A stretch of 32,152 nt of DNA from Sphingomonadales bacterium Ga0077559 (GTDB lineage Bacteria; Pseudomonadota; Alphaproteobacteria; Sphingomonadales; Sphingomonadaceae), in assembly GCA_001464315.1 (NCBI GenBank), contig LNFK01000069.1:1-32152 (forward strand), in the 5' to 3' direction. Shown here piece by piece: positions 9,668 through 18,745 of this stretch. The number at the start of each line of letters is the position of its first letter. Positions within the stretch are counted from its first letter, which is position 1. The position numbers and the translations under genes were made by a program. The notes below the pieces were generated by a model, which did no database searches, was not told the DNA's origin, and saw only the letters and a list, made by a program, of their open reading frames with translations.

Positions 9668-10339
9668 ATGTGGCATCTCCATCAATATCCGCTTTGTCCG
9701 TTCTCGCGCAAAGTTCGCTTGCTTTTGGGCGAAAAGGGGATCGCCTATAGTTTGGTGCGCGAGAATCCTTGGGAACAGCGCGACGATTTCCTGCATATGA
9801 ACCCTGCCGGACGCACGCCGGTGATGCGCGACGGCGAACGCAACATCACGCTGGCGGATTCTGTCGCGATTTCGGAATATATCGACGAGACGGTGTCGGC
9901 CAATCCGATGATCAGTGGAACTGCGCAATATCGCGCGGAAATCAGGCGGCTGGTCGCCTGGTTCGACGAGCAGTTTTATGGCGATGTGACTCAGCCATTG
10001 CTTCACGAGCGAATGAAGAAAAGGCTTATCGACCGGCAACCGCCTGACAGCAAGGTCCTGCGTGAAGCGATGAAACTTGCCAACGGACATCTCGATTATA
10101 TCGATTACCTGATCGACCACCGCGCCTGGATGTCGGGTTCGACGATGACCATGGCCGACCTCGCGGCTGCCGCACAAATTTCGGTGGCGGACTATCTGGG
10201 CGGTATCGACTGGAACGGGCATGAGCAGACCAAGGCTTGGTACGCCATGTTCAAATCGCGCCCGAGTTTCCGGCCGTTATTGTCGGAGCGGATGGAAGTG
10301 ATTGCGCCGCCTAGGCATTATGAACTGGTGGACTTCTAA
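9668..10339 (+). CDS. Glutathione S-transferase family protein
   Basis: A 223-residue two-domain GST-like protein. The thioredoxin-fold N-terminal domain begins MWHLHQYPLCPFSRKVRLLL with a CPFS motif (residues 10-13) in the place of the catalytic Cys/Ser, followed by the glutathione-contacting NPAGRTPVM and the S-E-Y region SVAISEYIDE. The C-terminal helical domain (about 90-223) carries MTMADLAAAAQISVADYLGGID. Such proteins conjugate or reduce substrates with glutathione in the cytoplasm; the cysteine at the active site hints at a thiol-transfer or isomerase type, but the substrate is unknown. It lies 43 nt after the small lipoprotein, and its stop overlaps the stop of the decayed gene on the other strand. 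Confidence 0.85.
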   Translation: MWHLHQYPLCPFSRKVRLLLGEKGIAYSLVRENPWEQRDDFLHMNPAGRTPVMRDGERNITLADSVAISEYIDETVSANPMISGTAQYRAEIRRLVAWFDEQFYGDVTQPLLHERMKKRLIDRQPPDSKVLREAMKLANGHLDYIDYLIDHRAWMSGSTMTMADLAAAAQISVADYLGGIDWNGHEQTKAWYAMFKSRPSFRPLLSERMEVIAPPRHYELVDF

Positions 10340-10763
10340 GCTTCGGCCAAAGCTACCAACTGGTCCGCACATGCGCCCCAGCCTGCTTCAAAACCCATTT
10401 CGGCGTGGCGCTGACAATCGGACTCGGTCCAGCGACGGCAGGTTGCAGTGTAGCGGGTGCCTTCACCCTCGGCAGTTATTTCCCATATGCCGATCATGAA
10501 CACGCTGTCGCCGAACTTGGTGTGTGGCGTAAATTCGAACATCGGCGCTGCACGATCGGTCCATTGTTCAGCGGCAGCGAAGCCCAACGCCTCTTTTGAT
10601 GCGAAGTGAGGAAAAATGCGCCTTTTGAGACGCCGGCCGCTGCGCAGATTTAGTCGACCGATGTCGCGGCATAGCCCTTGCGACGAACGACCTGATGGGC
10701 AGCGTCGAGCAGCTTGTTGCGTGGGCTGATGGGCGGTGCGGATAAGGGCCGAATCGGTCTCAT
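10336..10763 (-). pseudogene. Relic: TetR N-terminus joined to SRPBCC (AHSA1-like) C-terminus
   Basis: From the ATG at 10763 the minus strand reads as a TetR DNA-binding domain: RNKLLDAAHQVVRRKGYAATSVD, then a stop (TAA at 10652-10650, where Glu is expected), then ICAAAGVSKGAFF. A one-base deletion follows: TTTTTCCTCACTTC where CAT-CAC would restore FFHHF. The next frame continues with the TetR stretch HFASKEALGFAAAEQW, and then passes without a stop into TPHTKFGDSVFMIGIWE and ESDCQRHAEMGFEAGWGACADQL, which is the C-terminus of an AHSA1/SRPBCC protein. The rest of the TetR protein and the first half of the SRPBCC protein are missing. Stop, frameshift and junction together mean no functional product. 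The ancestral pair was probably a TetR regulator with its SRPBCC target. Confidence 0.75.
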
Positions 10764-10773
10764 GAGATAAACG

Positions 10774-10789
10774 TACCAACTGGTCGGTA
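10774..10789. promoter_or_regulatory. Leftover TetR-type operator palindrome
   Basis: TACCAACTGGTCGGTA is an imperfect 16-bp inverted repeat: the half-sites TACCAACT and TACCGACC share 6 of 8 bases. It lies 10 bp upstream of the start codon of the TetR relic. Position and form suit an autoregulatory TetR operator that has outlived its regulator. No experiment supports it. Confidence 0.4.
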
Positions 10790-10873
10790 TGTGTCAGCAG
10801 ATGTCAAATACGGTGATGACGGAAGCCGGTTTAGCCTTCGGCCTCAAATTCAGCAATTTTGTAAAAATGGCGC

Positions 10874-11539
10874 TCAGTCGAGCGGAATATATGCCGCGAT
10901 GTCACGCGGTTTCAAATAGAGCGCATCGTCGTGCGGTACGCTGTTGGTGAGCGCATAAAAGGCTTTTGCCTTGTCGGGGCTCATGCCCATCTCGCGGTAA
11001 TAATCGACATACTCGCGGTTGACGGGGTCATTTTCGGCAAAATCATCTGGTTCCATGCCGTCTTCGTCTAGCCAGCTGTGAACAGCGAACTCTGCTTCAG
11101 GCGCAGCGCTGCGTTTTACGCCCGCGAGGAATAACTCCACTCCACCCGATCGAACCGAACCGCCATTGGGGACATAAGTCGCGATGCCCGCCTTACGGAT
11201 CATGCGTGCCAAAGCTAGGTTGGCTTCATCATCGCCGGTGCCGGGGCAATCGACCATGTCGATTTGCTTTATGCCCGGGTAGGCGCGCAAAAGTGCCTTG
11301 AATTGCGCGGGCGTGTCGCTTTCGATGCTGCCCTGAAGTTCTACGCGGTCCGCCGCGACGACAAGAAATGGGCCAAAGCTAGCAAAAGATTTGGGAGTCG
11401 CCGTAGGCGCTGGCTGTGCCACTTCGACCCACTCGTAAGCCACGGTCTCGATGCTGACGCTGTTGAGCGCATGCCCGCCCGATGGCGCGAGGGTGAGCGC
11501 ACCAAGGGCGAGCATGCGAAAAGCGACGGCTAGCTTCAT
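10874..11539 (-). CDS. Secreted ClpP/crotonase-fold protein (COG3904-like)
   Basis: A 221-residue protein with an N-terminal hydrophobic signal (residues 1 to about 24, MKLAVAFRMLALGALTLAP). The core resembles predicted periplasmic ClpP-like proteins: VDCPGTGDDEANLALARMIR, then ATYVPNGGSVRSGGVELFLAG with candidate nucleophile S131 and the GG that would form an oxyanion turn, then FAVHSW with H154, then the acidic DEDGMEPDDFAENDP and the YVDYYREMGMSPDKAKAFY stretch common in this group. A periplasmic hydrolase role is plausible, but substrate and activity are unknown. Its ATG overlaps by 4 nt the stop of a decayed upstream frame, so it once was the second gene of an operon. The family assignment is from memory of these motifs. 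Confidence 0.68.
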   Translation of the reverse strand: MKLAVAFRMLALGALTLAPSGGHALNSVSIETVAYEWVEVAQPAPTATPKSFASFGPFLVVAADRVELQGSIESDTPAQFKALLRAYPGIKQIDMVDCPGTGDDEANLALARMIRKAGIATYVPNGGSVRSGGVELFLAGVKRSAAPEAEFAVHSWLDEDGMEPDDFAENDPVNREYVDYYREMGMSPDKAKAFYALTNSVPHDDALYLKPRDIAAYIPLD

Positions 11540-11713
11540 CCGATCTGTTTGCCACCCATGAACTGATAATTGGGTGTTTCGCCGTCAGTCTGTCGATGTG
11601 CGAATGGTCGGTAAACGAGCCAGCACCGATTGCGGCGAGCCCCTTGATGTTGCCAAGAAGTCGGCGTCGACCACTGGACCGGTCGGCAGGGCCTTCGCCG
11701 GATCTTCCAAAAT
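11536..11713 (-). pseudogene. Decayed C-terminal remnant of an unidentified gene
   Basis: On the minus strand a coding-looking stretch reads LEDPAKALPTGPVVDADF and on to LARLPTIRTSTD, then hits TGA at 11587-11585. Skipping one base there restores a frame DGETPNYQFMGGKQIG that ends at a TGA (11538-11536) overlapping the start of the ClpP-fold gene as ATGA. The overlap and codon quality suggest the tail of a former upstream gene broken by a one-base insertion and 5' loss. I do not recognise the family. Confidence 0.35.
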
Positions 11714-11766
11714 ACCCCGGCGCGGCCGAGGTCTATCTGACTAATTGGGCCAGTTGGAAAACAAAC

Positions 11767-11964
11767 ATGGTGTCGATCGTATCGACCATTGCCTATCTCG
11801 GCCTTGAGGCGCGGCGCGTCGAGGTGCAGTGTCAGGTGGCCCCAGTTATGGTCGGCTTCGCTGTCGTTGGCCTGCCCGAAAAAGCCGTTGCCGATCTACT
11901 GGCGTTGCTCAACTATCTAAAAGGTCAGGCGCTATCCTTCGCAAGCCCAGCAGAACTAGCGTAA
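11767..11964 (+). pseudogene. comM: Gutted comM (YifB, Mg-chelatase-like) relic
   Basis: The 65-codon ORF starts MVSIVSTIAYLGLEARRVEV and continues QCQVAPVMVGFAVVGLPEKAV, which is the N-terminus of alphaproteobacterial ComM/YifB, normally about 500 residues. After PEKAVA it jumps to DLLALLNYLKGQ, which in the full protein lies well over 100 residues further on, just before the AAA+ ATPase domain. It then ends after SPAELA. The inner part of the N-terminal domain and the whole ATPase are gone. ComM is a helicase that helps branch migration during natural transformation. The relic cannot encode that function; a full copy elsewhere in the genome is possible. Confidence 0.72.
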
Positions 11965-11997
11965 TTCCCAAAGAAGCTACCCGCACGTGCGCTTTGG

Positions 11998-12040
11998 AGT
12001 TTTCGCTCAAATCATGCTCCGCATGATTTGAGCGAAAACT
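11998..12040. repeat. Perfect palindrome, 20-bp arms, 3-nt loop, abutting tRNA-Leu
   Basis: Arms 11998-12017 and 12021-12040 are exact reverse complements around the loop TCC; the core of each arm is CGCTCAAATCATGC. The outer base of the right arm is the last base of the tRNA-Leu CCA end. On the tRNA strand it would form a very stable hairpin directly after the tRNA, perhaps a processing or termination signal, but no T-run follows. It could also be a REP-like mobile repeat. Confidence 0.8.
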
Positions 12041-12125
12041 GGTGCGGATGGCGGGACTCGAACCCGCACGCCCTTACGGACAACAGATTTTAAGTCTGTA
12101 GCGTCTACCATTCCGCCACATCCAC
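12040..12125 (-). tRNA. tRNA-Leu (anticodon TAA)
   Basis: An 86-nt minus-strand tRNA with encoded CCA. The acceptor stem is GTGGATG with CATCCGC, discriminator A, then CCA. The anticodon loop CTTAAAA between CAGA and TCTG gives TAA, reading UUA and UUG. There is a long variable arm, as in class II tRNAs, and a T-arm with GGGTTCGAGTCCC. A perfect palindrome begins at its very 3' end. Confidence 0.95.
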
Positions 12126-12185
12126 TTGGGCTTCGCAGACAGCATTACGCCTGCGTGGTCAAGAGCCTTTGGGAGGCGTCTGCGC

Positions 12186-12464
12186 CTACTTGTTCAATTG
12201 TTCGCGGACTTCTTTGCCCGGTTTGAAATAAGGCACGCGCTTGGAAGGAACTTCAACCGACGCGCCAGTGCGCGGGTTGCGGCCTTTGCGGGGTGACCGG
12301 TCGCGCGTTGAAAAAGCGCCGAAACCACGTAGCTCTACTCGGCCACCATCGGCGAGCCGCTGAACGATCTGGTTGAAGAACAGATCGACAATTTTTTCGA
12401 TCTCTTCGGTTTTGAGTTCGGTATTCTCGGCTTCCAATTTCTTAATCAATTCAGACCGGATCAT
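12186..12464 (-). CDS. ihfB: Integration host factor subunit beta
   Basis: A 92-residue DNA-bending protein of the HU/IHF family: MIRSELIKKLEAEN at the N-terminus, FFNQIVQRLADGGRVELRGFGAFS in the middle, the DNA-contacting beta arm RKGRNPRTGASVEVPSKRVP and the C-terminal FKPGKEVREQLN. IhfB pairs with IhfA to bend DNA sharply in replication, recombination and transcription. I take the ATG at 12464, with AAGGG 8 nt upstream, rather than a TTG two codons earlier. It lies downstream of rpsA on the same strand, the usual alphaproteobacterial order, but a strong terminator separates the two, so it probably has its own promoter in the 150-bp gap. Confidence 0.95.
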   Translation of the reverse strand: MIRSELIKKLEAENTELKTEEIEKIVDLFFNQIVQRLADGGRVELRGFGAFSTRDRSPRKGRNPRTGASVEVPSKRVPYFKPGKEVREQLNK

Positions 12465-12617
12465 TTGCAAAGCCCTTCATTTTTTGTGGCTAGGGCCCGA
12501 CCTTTTTTTGGAAACCATGCGACCAAGCGGCTCCGGTTCGGGTGAGATTTGAAAAATGACAGAAAATTTCCGATTTTACAATGCAATTACTGACTCGTCG
12601 TTTGCAGGTGGCAAATA

Positions 12618-12649
12618 AAAACCCGCCCTTGTTGCCAAGGGCGGGTTTT
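12618..12649 (-). terminator. Rho-independent terminator of rpsA
   Basis: A perfect 14-bp stem (AAAACCCGCCCTTG with CAAGGGCGGGTTTT) around a 4-nt loop, followed on the minus strand by a T-rich tail. It lies 39 nt past the rpsA stop and is the clearest intrinsic terminator in the window. Confidence 0.9.
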
Positions 12650-12687
12650 ATGTCCCAAAAATAGAACTTTGGTTAGAAAGCCGTGAC

Positions 12688-14394
12688 TTACTTCTTCGCA
12701 CCTTTCAGCGCTTCACCAAGGATGTCGCCAAGTGACGCGCCCGAGTCGGACGAACCATATTGCTCGACAGCCTGCTTTTCTTCGGCGAGTTGAAGCGCCT
12801 TGATCGAGAAGTTTGGCTTCTTCGAACGGTCGAAACCAGCGACTTGAACGTCGAACTTCTGGCCAACCTGGAAACGGTCGGGGCGTTGCTCGTCACGGTC
12901 ACGGCCAAGGTCGGCGCGCTTGATGAAGCCGGTCGCGCCGTCATCGCCAGCCTGCACTTCAAGGCCGCCATCGCGAACTTCAAGCACGGTAACGGTAACC
13001 GTCGCACCCTTCTTCAGGCCGCCAGCCGAAGCAGCGCCGGCTGCCGATGGGGCACCTTTTTCAAGCTGCTTGATGCCAAGCGAGATACGCTCTTTCTCGG
13101 CGTCGATGTCGAGCACGATCGCTTTGACGGTTTCGCCCTTGCGGTGCAGGTGCAATGCTTCTTCGCCAGTGATGCCCCATGCGATGTCGGACATGTGGAC
13201 CATGCCGTCGACGTCGCCATCGAGACCAATGAACAGACCGAATTCGGTTGCATTCTTGACTTCGCCTTCGACGGTCGAACCGACTGGGAACTTGTCAGCG
13301 AACGATGCCCATGGATTGTCGTGCGCTTGCTTGAGGCCGAGCGAAATGCGGCGCTTTTCCATGTCGATGTCGAGAACGACAACGTCGACTTCCTGGCTCG
13401 TCGATACGATCTTGCCAGGGTGGACGTTTTTCTTGGTCCAGGACATTTCCGAAACGTGGACCAGACCTTCGATACCGGCTTCGAGCTCGATGAACGCGCC
13501 ATACTCGGTGATGTTGGTGACTGCGCCCTTGAGCTTCGTACCGACCGGATATTTGGCAACCGCTGCATCCCAAGGATCGCTTTCCAGCTGCTTCATGCCA
13601 AGGCTGATGCGCTGCGTGTCCTTGTTGATGCGGACGATCTGCACCTTGACGGTGTCACCGATGTTGATGACTTCGCTCGGGTGATTGATGCGCTTGTAGC
13701 TAATGTCGGTGACGTGCAGCAGGCCGTCGATGCCGCCCAAGTCAACGAACGCACCATAATCGGTGATGTTCTTGACGACGCCTTCGATAATCTGACCTTC
13801 TGCCAGGTTCTGGATCAGGCCAGTGCGCTGTTCTGCGCGGGTTTCTTCGAGGATCGCGCGGCGCGATACGACGATATTGCCACGCTTGCGGTCCATTTTC
13901 AGGATGACAAAAGGCTGGGCGATATCCATCAACGGTGCAACGTCGCGCACGGGGCGGACATCGACCTGGCTGCCGGGAAGGAACGCAACGGCACCGCCGA
14001 GATCGACGGTGAAACCACCCTTGACGCGGCCAAAGATGACGCCGTCGACGCGGTTGCCGGCGTCGAATTCGCCTTCAAGAACGTCCCATGCAGCTTCGCG
14101 GCGAGCCCGGTCACGGCTGAGCATAGCTTCGCCGTTCATATTTTCTACTCGGTCAACGAAGACTTCGACTTCGTCGCCTACTTTAAGATCGGCTTTCTGG
14201 CCGGGCATCGCGAATTCACGCAGAGCCACGCGGCCTTCCGATTTCAAACCGACGTCGATGACAGCATGGTCATTGTCGATTGCGGTTACGGTACCTTTTA
14301 CTACGCGGCCTTCAAAGCCGCCATCTGCGCCGCCGAGTGATTCGTCGAGCATTGCCGCGAAATCGTCGCGGGTCGGGTTTGGCGAAGTTGCCAT
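12688..14394 (-). CDS. rpsA: 30S ribosomal protein S1
   Basis: A 568-residue protein with six S1 RNA-binding repeats at about residues 30-97, 115-180, 200-268, 286-355, 372-442 and 460-535. The central repeats show the usual pattern ITDYGAFVDLGGIDGLLHVTD and end RISLGMKQLESDPW. S1 binds mRNA and helps start translation on the 30S subunit. The start MATSPNPTRDDFAAMLDESL is standard for alphaproteobacteria. It lies between cmk and ihfB as usual, with a 250-bp gap to cmk that holds a REP-like repeat and a probable promoter. Codon use is strongly biased, as expected for a highly expressed gene, which explains the long open frames on the opposite strand. Confidence 0.97.
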   Translation of the reverse strand: MATSPNPTRDDFAAMLDESLGGADGGFEGRVVKGTVTAIDNDHAVIDVGLKSEGRVALREFAMPGQKADLKVGDEVEVFVDRVENMNGEAMLSRDRARREAAWDVLEGEFDAGNRVDGVIFGRVKGGFTVDLGGAVAFLPGSQVDVRPVRDVAPLMDIAQPFVILKMDRKRGNIVVSRRAILEETRAEQRTGLIQNLAEGQIIEGVVKNITDYGAFVDLGGIDGLLHVTDISYKRINHPSEVINIGDTVKVQIVRINKDTQRISLGMKQLESDPWDAAVAKYPVGTKLKGAVTNITEYGAFIELEAGIEGLVHVSEMSWTKKNVHPGKIVSTSQEVDVVVLDIDMEKRRISLGLKQAHDNPWASFADKFPVGSTVEGEVKNATEFGLFIGLDGDVDGMVHMSDIAWGITGEEALHLHRKGETVKAIVLDIDAEKERISLGIKQLEKGAPSAAGAASAGGLKKGATVTVTVLEVRDGGLEVQAGDDGATGFIKRADLGRDRDEQRPDRFQVGQKFDVQVAGFDRSKKPNFSIKALQLAEEKQAVEQYGSSDSGASLGDILGEALKGAKK

Positions 14395-14523
14395 GTTTGA
14401 GTGATCCTAACTAACGTTTTTATCCGGCCAATCGGTTGGTTCCGATGGTCTTTTGACCAGAAATGCCCCAACGACCCCATGCCGAAAAGGCGTTCAAATA
14501 CAGCAGGTATCGAATTGAAAAAC

Positions 14524-14619
14524 CACGTCATGCTGAACTTGTTTCAGCATCCATCCATCAACTTAGACCTTCGGTCTGTGAGGCGAAATAGACCCTGAAA
14601 CAAGTTCAGGGTGACGGTG
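14524..14619. repeat. REP-like inverted repeat element, copy 1
   Basis: Two arms of about 28 nt (14524-14551 and 14591-14619), both built on TGAACTTGTTTCAG with GTCA at the outer edge, face each other across a 40-nt spacer; the spacer contains a small AGACC-TTC-GGTCT hairpin. A related element lies at 17589-17665. Such elements are common between genes in sphingomonads. This copy lies between cmk and rpsA, in the rpsA upstream region. Confidence 0.75.
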
Positions 14620-14644
14620 CGTTCTATCCGAACACTCCGGCCAC

Positions 14645-15267
14645 TTAGCCCTTGCGGAGACGAGCCTCCACCAGCGCAATCGCGGCTTGAACGGCTGCGC
14701 CTATAGTCAAATCGCCGGTATCAAGCAAGAGTGCGTCTTCGGCTGGCTTTAACGGCGCATCGGCGCGGGTGCTGTCACGGATATCGCGCGCTTCTATGTC
14801 GGCGAGAATATCGGTGAAATTCACATTCATTCCGTGCGAGAGCATCTCGCTATGCCGCCGCCGCGCGCGGACTCCGGCAGGCGCGGTGACGAACAGCTTT
14901 ACATCGGCATTTGGCGCAATCACGGTTCCGATGTCACGGCCGTCGAGCAAGGCACCGCCGGGTTGGTTAGCGAAATCGACCTGGCGTTTGTTAAGGGCGG
15001 CGCGAACGGCGGGGTGAATGGACACCCGGCTTGCCAACCCTCCGATCTCTTCGCTCCGCAATATGGGATCCTCGAGAAGGGCATCAGCGAACTCGCATCC
15101 GGCTAGCGCCTCCGCCGCGTCATCGGGATCGCCACTGTTCAACTGCACCTGCCGCCCCACCGCACGGTAAAGCATCCCTGTATCCATGAGCGGTAGACCG
15201 AAATGCGCCGCCAATGCCTTGGCCAATGTACCTTTGCCCGATGCAGTAGGTCCATCGACTGCGATGA

Positions 15268-15271
<4 letters not shown>
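14645..15271 (-). CDS. cmk: Cytidylate kinase
   Basis: A 208-residue nucleoside monophosphate kinase that phosphorylates CMP and dCMP with ATP. It opens MIIAVDGPTASGKGTLAKAL with the P-loop GPTASGKGT (residues 7-15). The CMP-kinase-specific MDTGMLYRAVG follows, then LLDGRDIGTVIAPNADVKLFVTA and the lid region ARRRHSE. The length is slightly below the usual 215-230. The start overlaps the stop of the small membrane protein gene by 4 nt, which in turn overlaps aroA by 4 nt, so aroA, the membrane protein and cmk form one translationally coupled operon. Confidence 0.95.
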
Positions 15272-17358
<2,087 letters not shown>

Positions 17359-17383
17359 CGCGAAACTTCGCTCTTGATATCTC

Positions 17384-17410
17384 GGGGGGCGCCCGCTAGT
17401 GGCGCTCCTC
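17384..17410 (+). terminator. GC-rich hairpin after the TIGR02300 gene, possible terminator
   Basis: A 10-bp stem with two G-U pairs (GGGGGGCGCC with GGCGCTCCTC) around the loop CGCTAGT, 25 nt past the stop codon. No T-run follows, so intrinsic termination is uncertain. A TTGATA at 17374 could be the -35 element of the tRNA-Ala promoter. Confidence 0.35.
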
Positions 17411-17440
17411 ACCAAATAGCCGACCAGATTTCGGCAGGAT

Positions 17441-17516
17441 GGGGCCTTAGCTCAGCTGGTAGAGCGCTTCGCTGGCAGCGAAGAGGTCAGGGGTTCGACT
17501 CCCCTAGGCTCCACCA
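17441..17516 (+). tRNA. tRNA-Ala (anticodon GGC)
   Basis: A 76-nt tRNA with encoded CCA. The acceptor stem pairs GGGGCCT with AGGCTCC, followed by discriminator A and CCA. The D-arm is TAGCTCAGCTGGTAGAGC, the anticodon loop CTGGCAG between CTTCG and CGAAG gives GGC (reads GCC and GCU), and the T-arm is GGGGTTCGACTCCCC. It stands alone; no rRNA genes are nearby. Confidence 0.95.
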
Positions 17517-17588
17517 ACATTCGCCCCCTTCGGGGAGCTAAGACTGGCAAACCGGTCTAGCGCTGATAAGGGCGTCTCGTTTCATCAA

Positions 17589-17665
17589 TTTCGTCATTCT
17601 GAACTCGTTTCAGCACAACTTGCGACGTTAGTCTGTTATACCGAAACGAGTTCGGGATGACGAAA
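17589..17665. repeat. REP-like inverted repeat element, copy 2
   Basis: Arms 17589-17613 and 17641-17665 face each other across a 27-nt spacer. Each carries CGTCAT at the outer side and a GAACTCGTTTC core, matching the pattern of the element at 14524-14619 (GAACTTGTTTC). It lies between tRNA-Ala and obgE, so it may be transcribed as a structured leader or simply occupy the gap. Confidence 0.7.
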
Positions 17666-17692
17666 TCGTTTTGATAGCCTAAAGGCCAACCC

Positions 17693-18745
17693 ATGCATTT
17701 TCTCGACCAAGCAAAGATTTTCATCCGTTCGGGCGCGGGCGGGCCCGGGGCTGTCAGTTTCCGGCGCGAGAAATATGTTCAATATGGCGGTCCCGATGGC
17801 GGCAATGGTGGCAAGGGCGGCAACATCATTTTTGAAGCGGTTGCTGGCCTGAATACGCTGATCGATTTCCGCTACGCCCAGCATTTCAAGGCGCAGCGCG
17901 GTATTCAGGGCATGGGCCGTGACCGTCACGGCGCTTATGGTGAAGACCTCGTCATCAAGCTGCCGGTGGGCACACAGGTGCTGGCCGATGATGAGGAGCG
18001 CACTTTGTTGCTCGACCTCACCGAAGTTGGCCAACGAGTCGTGTTCCTGAAGGGTGGCGATGGCGGGCGCGGGAACGCGTCTTACAAGACCTCGACCAAC
18101 CGCGCGCCAACGCAGCATGGGCCCGGCTGGCCGTATGAAGAAATGTATGTCTGGTTACGCCTGAAGCTTCTCGCCGATGCCGGTTTGGTCGGGATGCCCA
18201 ATGCCGGCAAATCGACCTTTATCAATCAGGTATCCAACACCAAGGCGAAGGTCGGTGCCTATCCCTTCACAACCATACGTCCGCAATTGGGCGTCGTCAG
18301 CCATAAAAGCCGCGAGTTCGTGCTTGCCGATATTCCGGGTCTGATTGCCGGGGCGGCCGAAGGTGTTGGCATTGGCGACCGCTTTTTGGGCCATATCGAA
18401 CGCTGCCAGATACTCATACATTTGATAGATGCGACGCAGGATGATCCGGTTCTGGCGTGGCAGACAGTATGCGACGAACTTGCTGATTATGGTGCAGGAC
18501 TTGAGGACAAGCCACAGATTGTGGCGCTGAACAAAGGCGATTTGCTCGATCCCGAACTGATGGCCGACATTGCGGCGCAATTGCAGGCGGCGGGCGCGCT
18601 GGATGTGATCGCGATTTCGGGCGCGACCGGGCAAGGCGTCCCCGAAGTGCTAGACCGCGTGCTTGAAGCCCTCCCAGCCAAGAGCGGGCTTGAGTCTACA
18701 CAAAACACAGGGATTTCGGAAGACGGGACATGGTCGCCGATCTAA
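17693..18745 (+). CDS. obgE: Obg family GTPase (CgtA)
   Basis: A 350-residue ribosome-associated GTPase used in 50S assembly and growth control. The glycine-rich Obg fold fills residues 1 to about 158 (RREKYVQYGGPDGGNGGKGG and LKGGDGGRGN). The G domain follows with the P-loop GMPNAGKST (167-175), DIPG (213-216) and NKGD (280-283). No large C-terminal OCT domain is present. The last 16 nt overlap the start of proB in another frame, so the two genes are coupled. Obg next to proB is a common alphaproteobacterial arrangement; here the run continues into the sphingolipid genes. Confidence 0.95.
   Translation: MHFLDQAKIFIRSGAGGPGAVSFRREKYVQYGGPDGGNGGKGGNIIFEAVAGLNTLIDFRYAQHFKAQRGIQGMGRDRHGAYGEDLVIKLPVGTQVLADDEERTLLLDLTEVGQRVVFLKGGDGGRGNASYKTSTNRAPTQHGPGWPYEEMYVWLRLKLLADAGLVGMPNAGKSTFINQVSNTKAKVGAYPFTTIRPQLGVVSHKSREFVLADIPGLIAGAAEGVGIGDRFLGHIERCQILIHLIDATQDDPVLAWQTVCDELADYGAGLEDKPQIVALNKGDLLDPELMADIAAQLQAAGALDVIAISGATGQGVPEVLDRVLEALPAKSGLESTQNTGISEDGTWSPI

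Noticed and set aside
10336-10779. 147-codon open frame as an intact gene
   Set aside because: Its N-terminal part is out of frame with the TetR homology and its two halves belong to different families; it is a relic.
11998-12125. Integration (att) site at tRNA-Leu
   Set aside because: There is no integrase, and the adjacent repeat is a palindrome rather than a copy of the tRNA 3' end; the neighbouring genes are relics of host genes.
12760-14340. 526-codon open frame on the plus strand opposite rpsA
   Set aside because: It mirrors the six S1 repeats; strong codon bias in rpsA leaves the opposite frame open. The rpsA product is unmistakable.
17523-17535. CCCC-TTC-GGGG hairpin as terminator of tRNA-Ala
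   Set aside because: The stem is only 4 bp and no T-run follows, so it cannot be supported.
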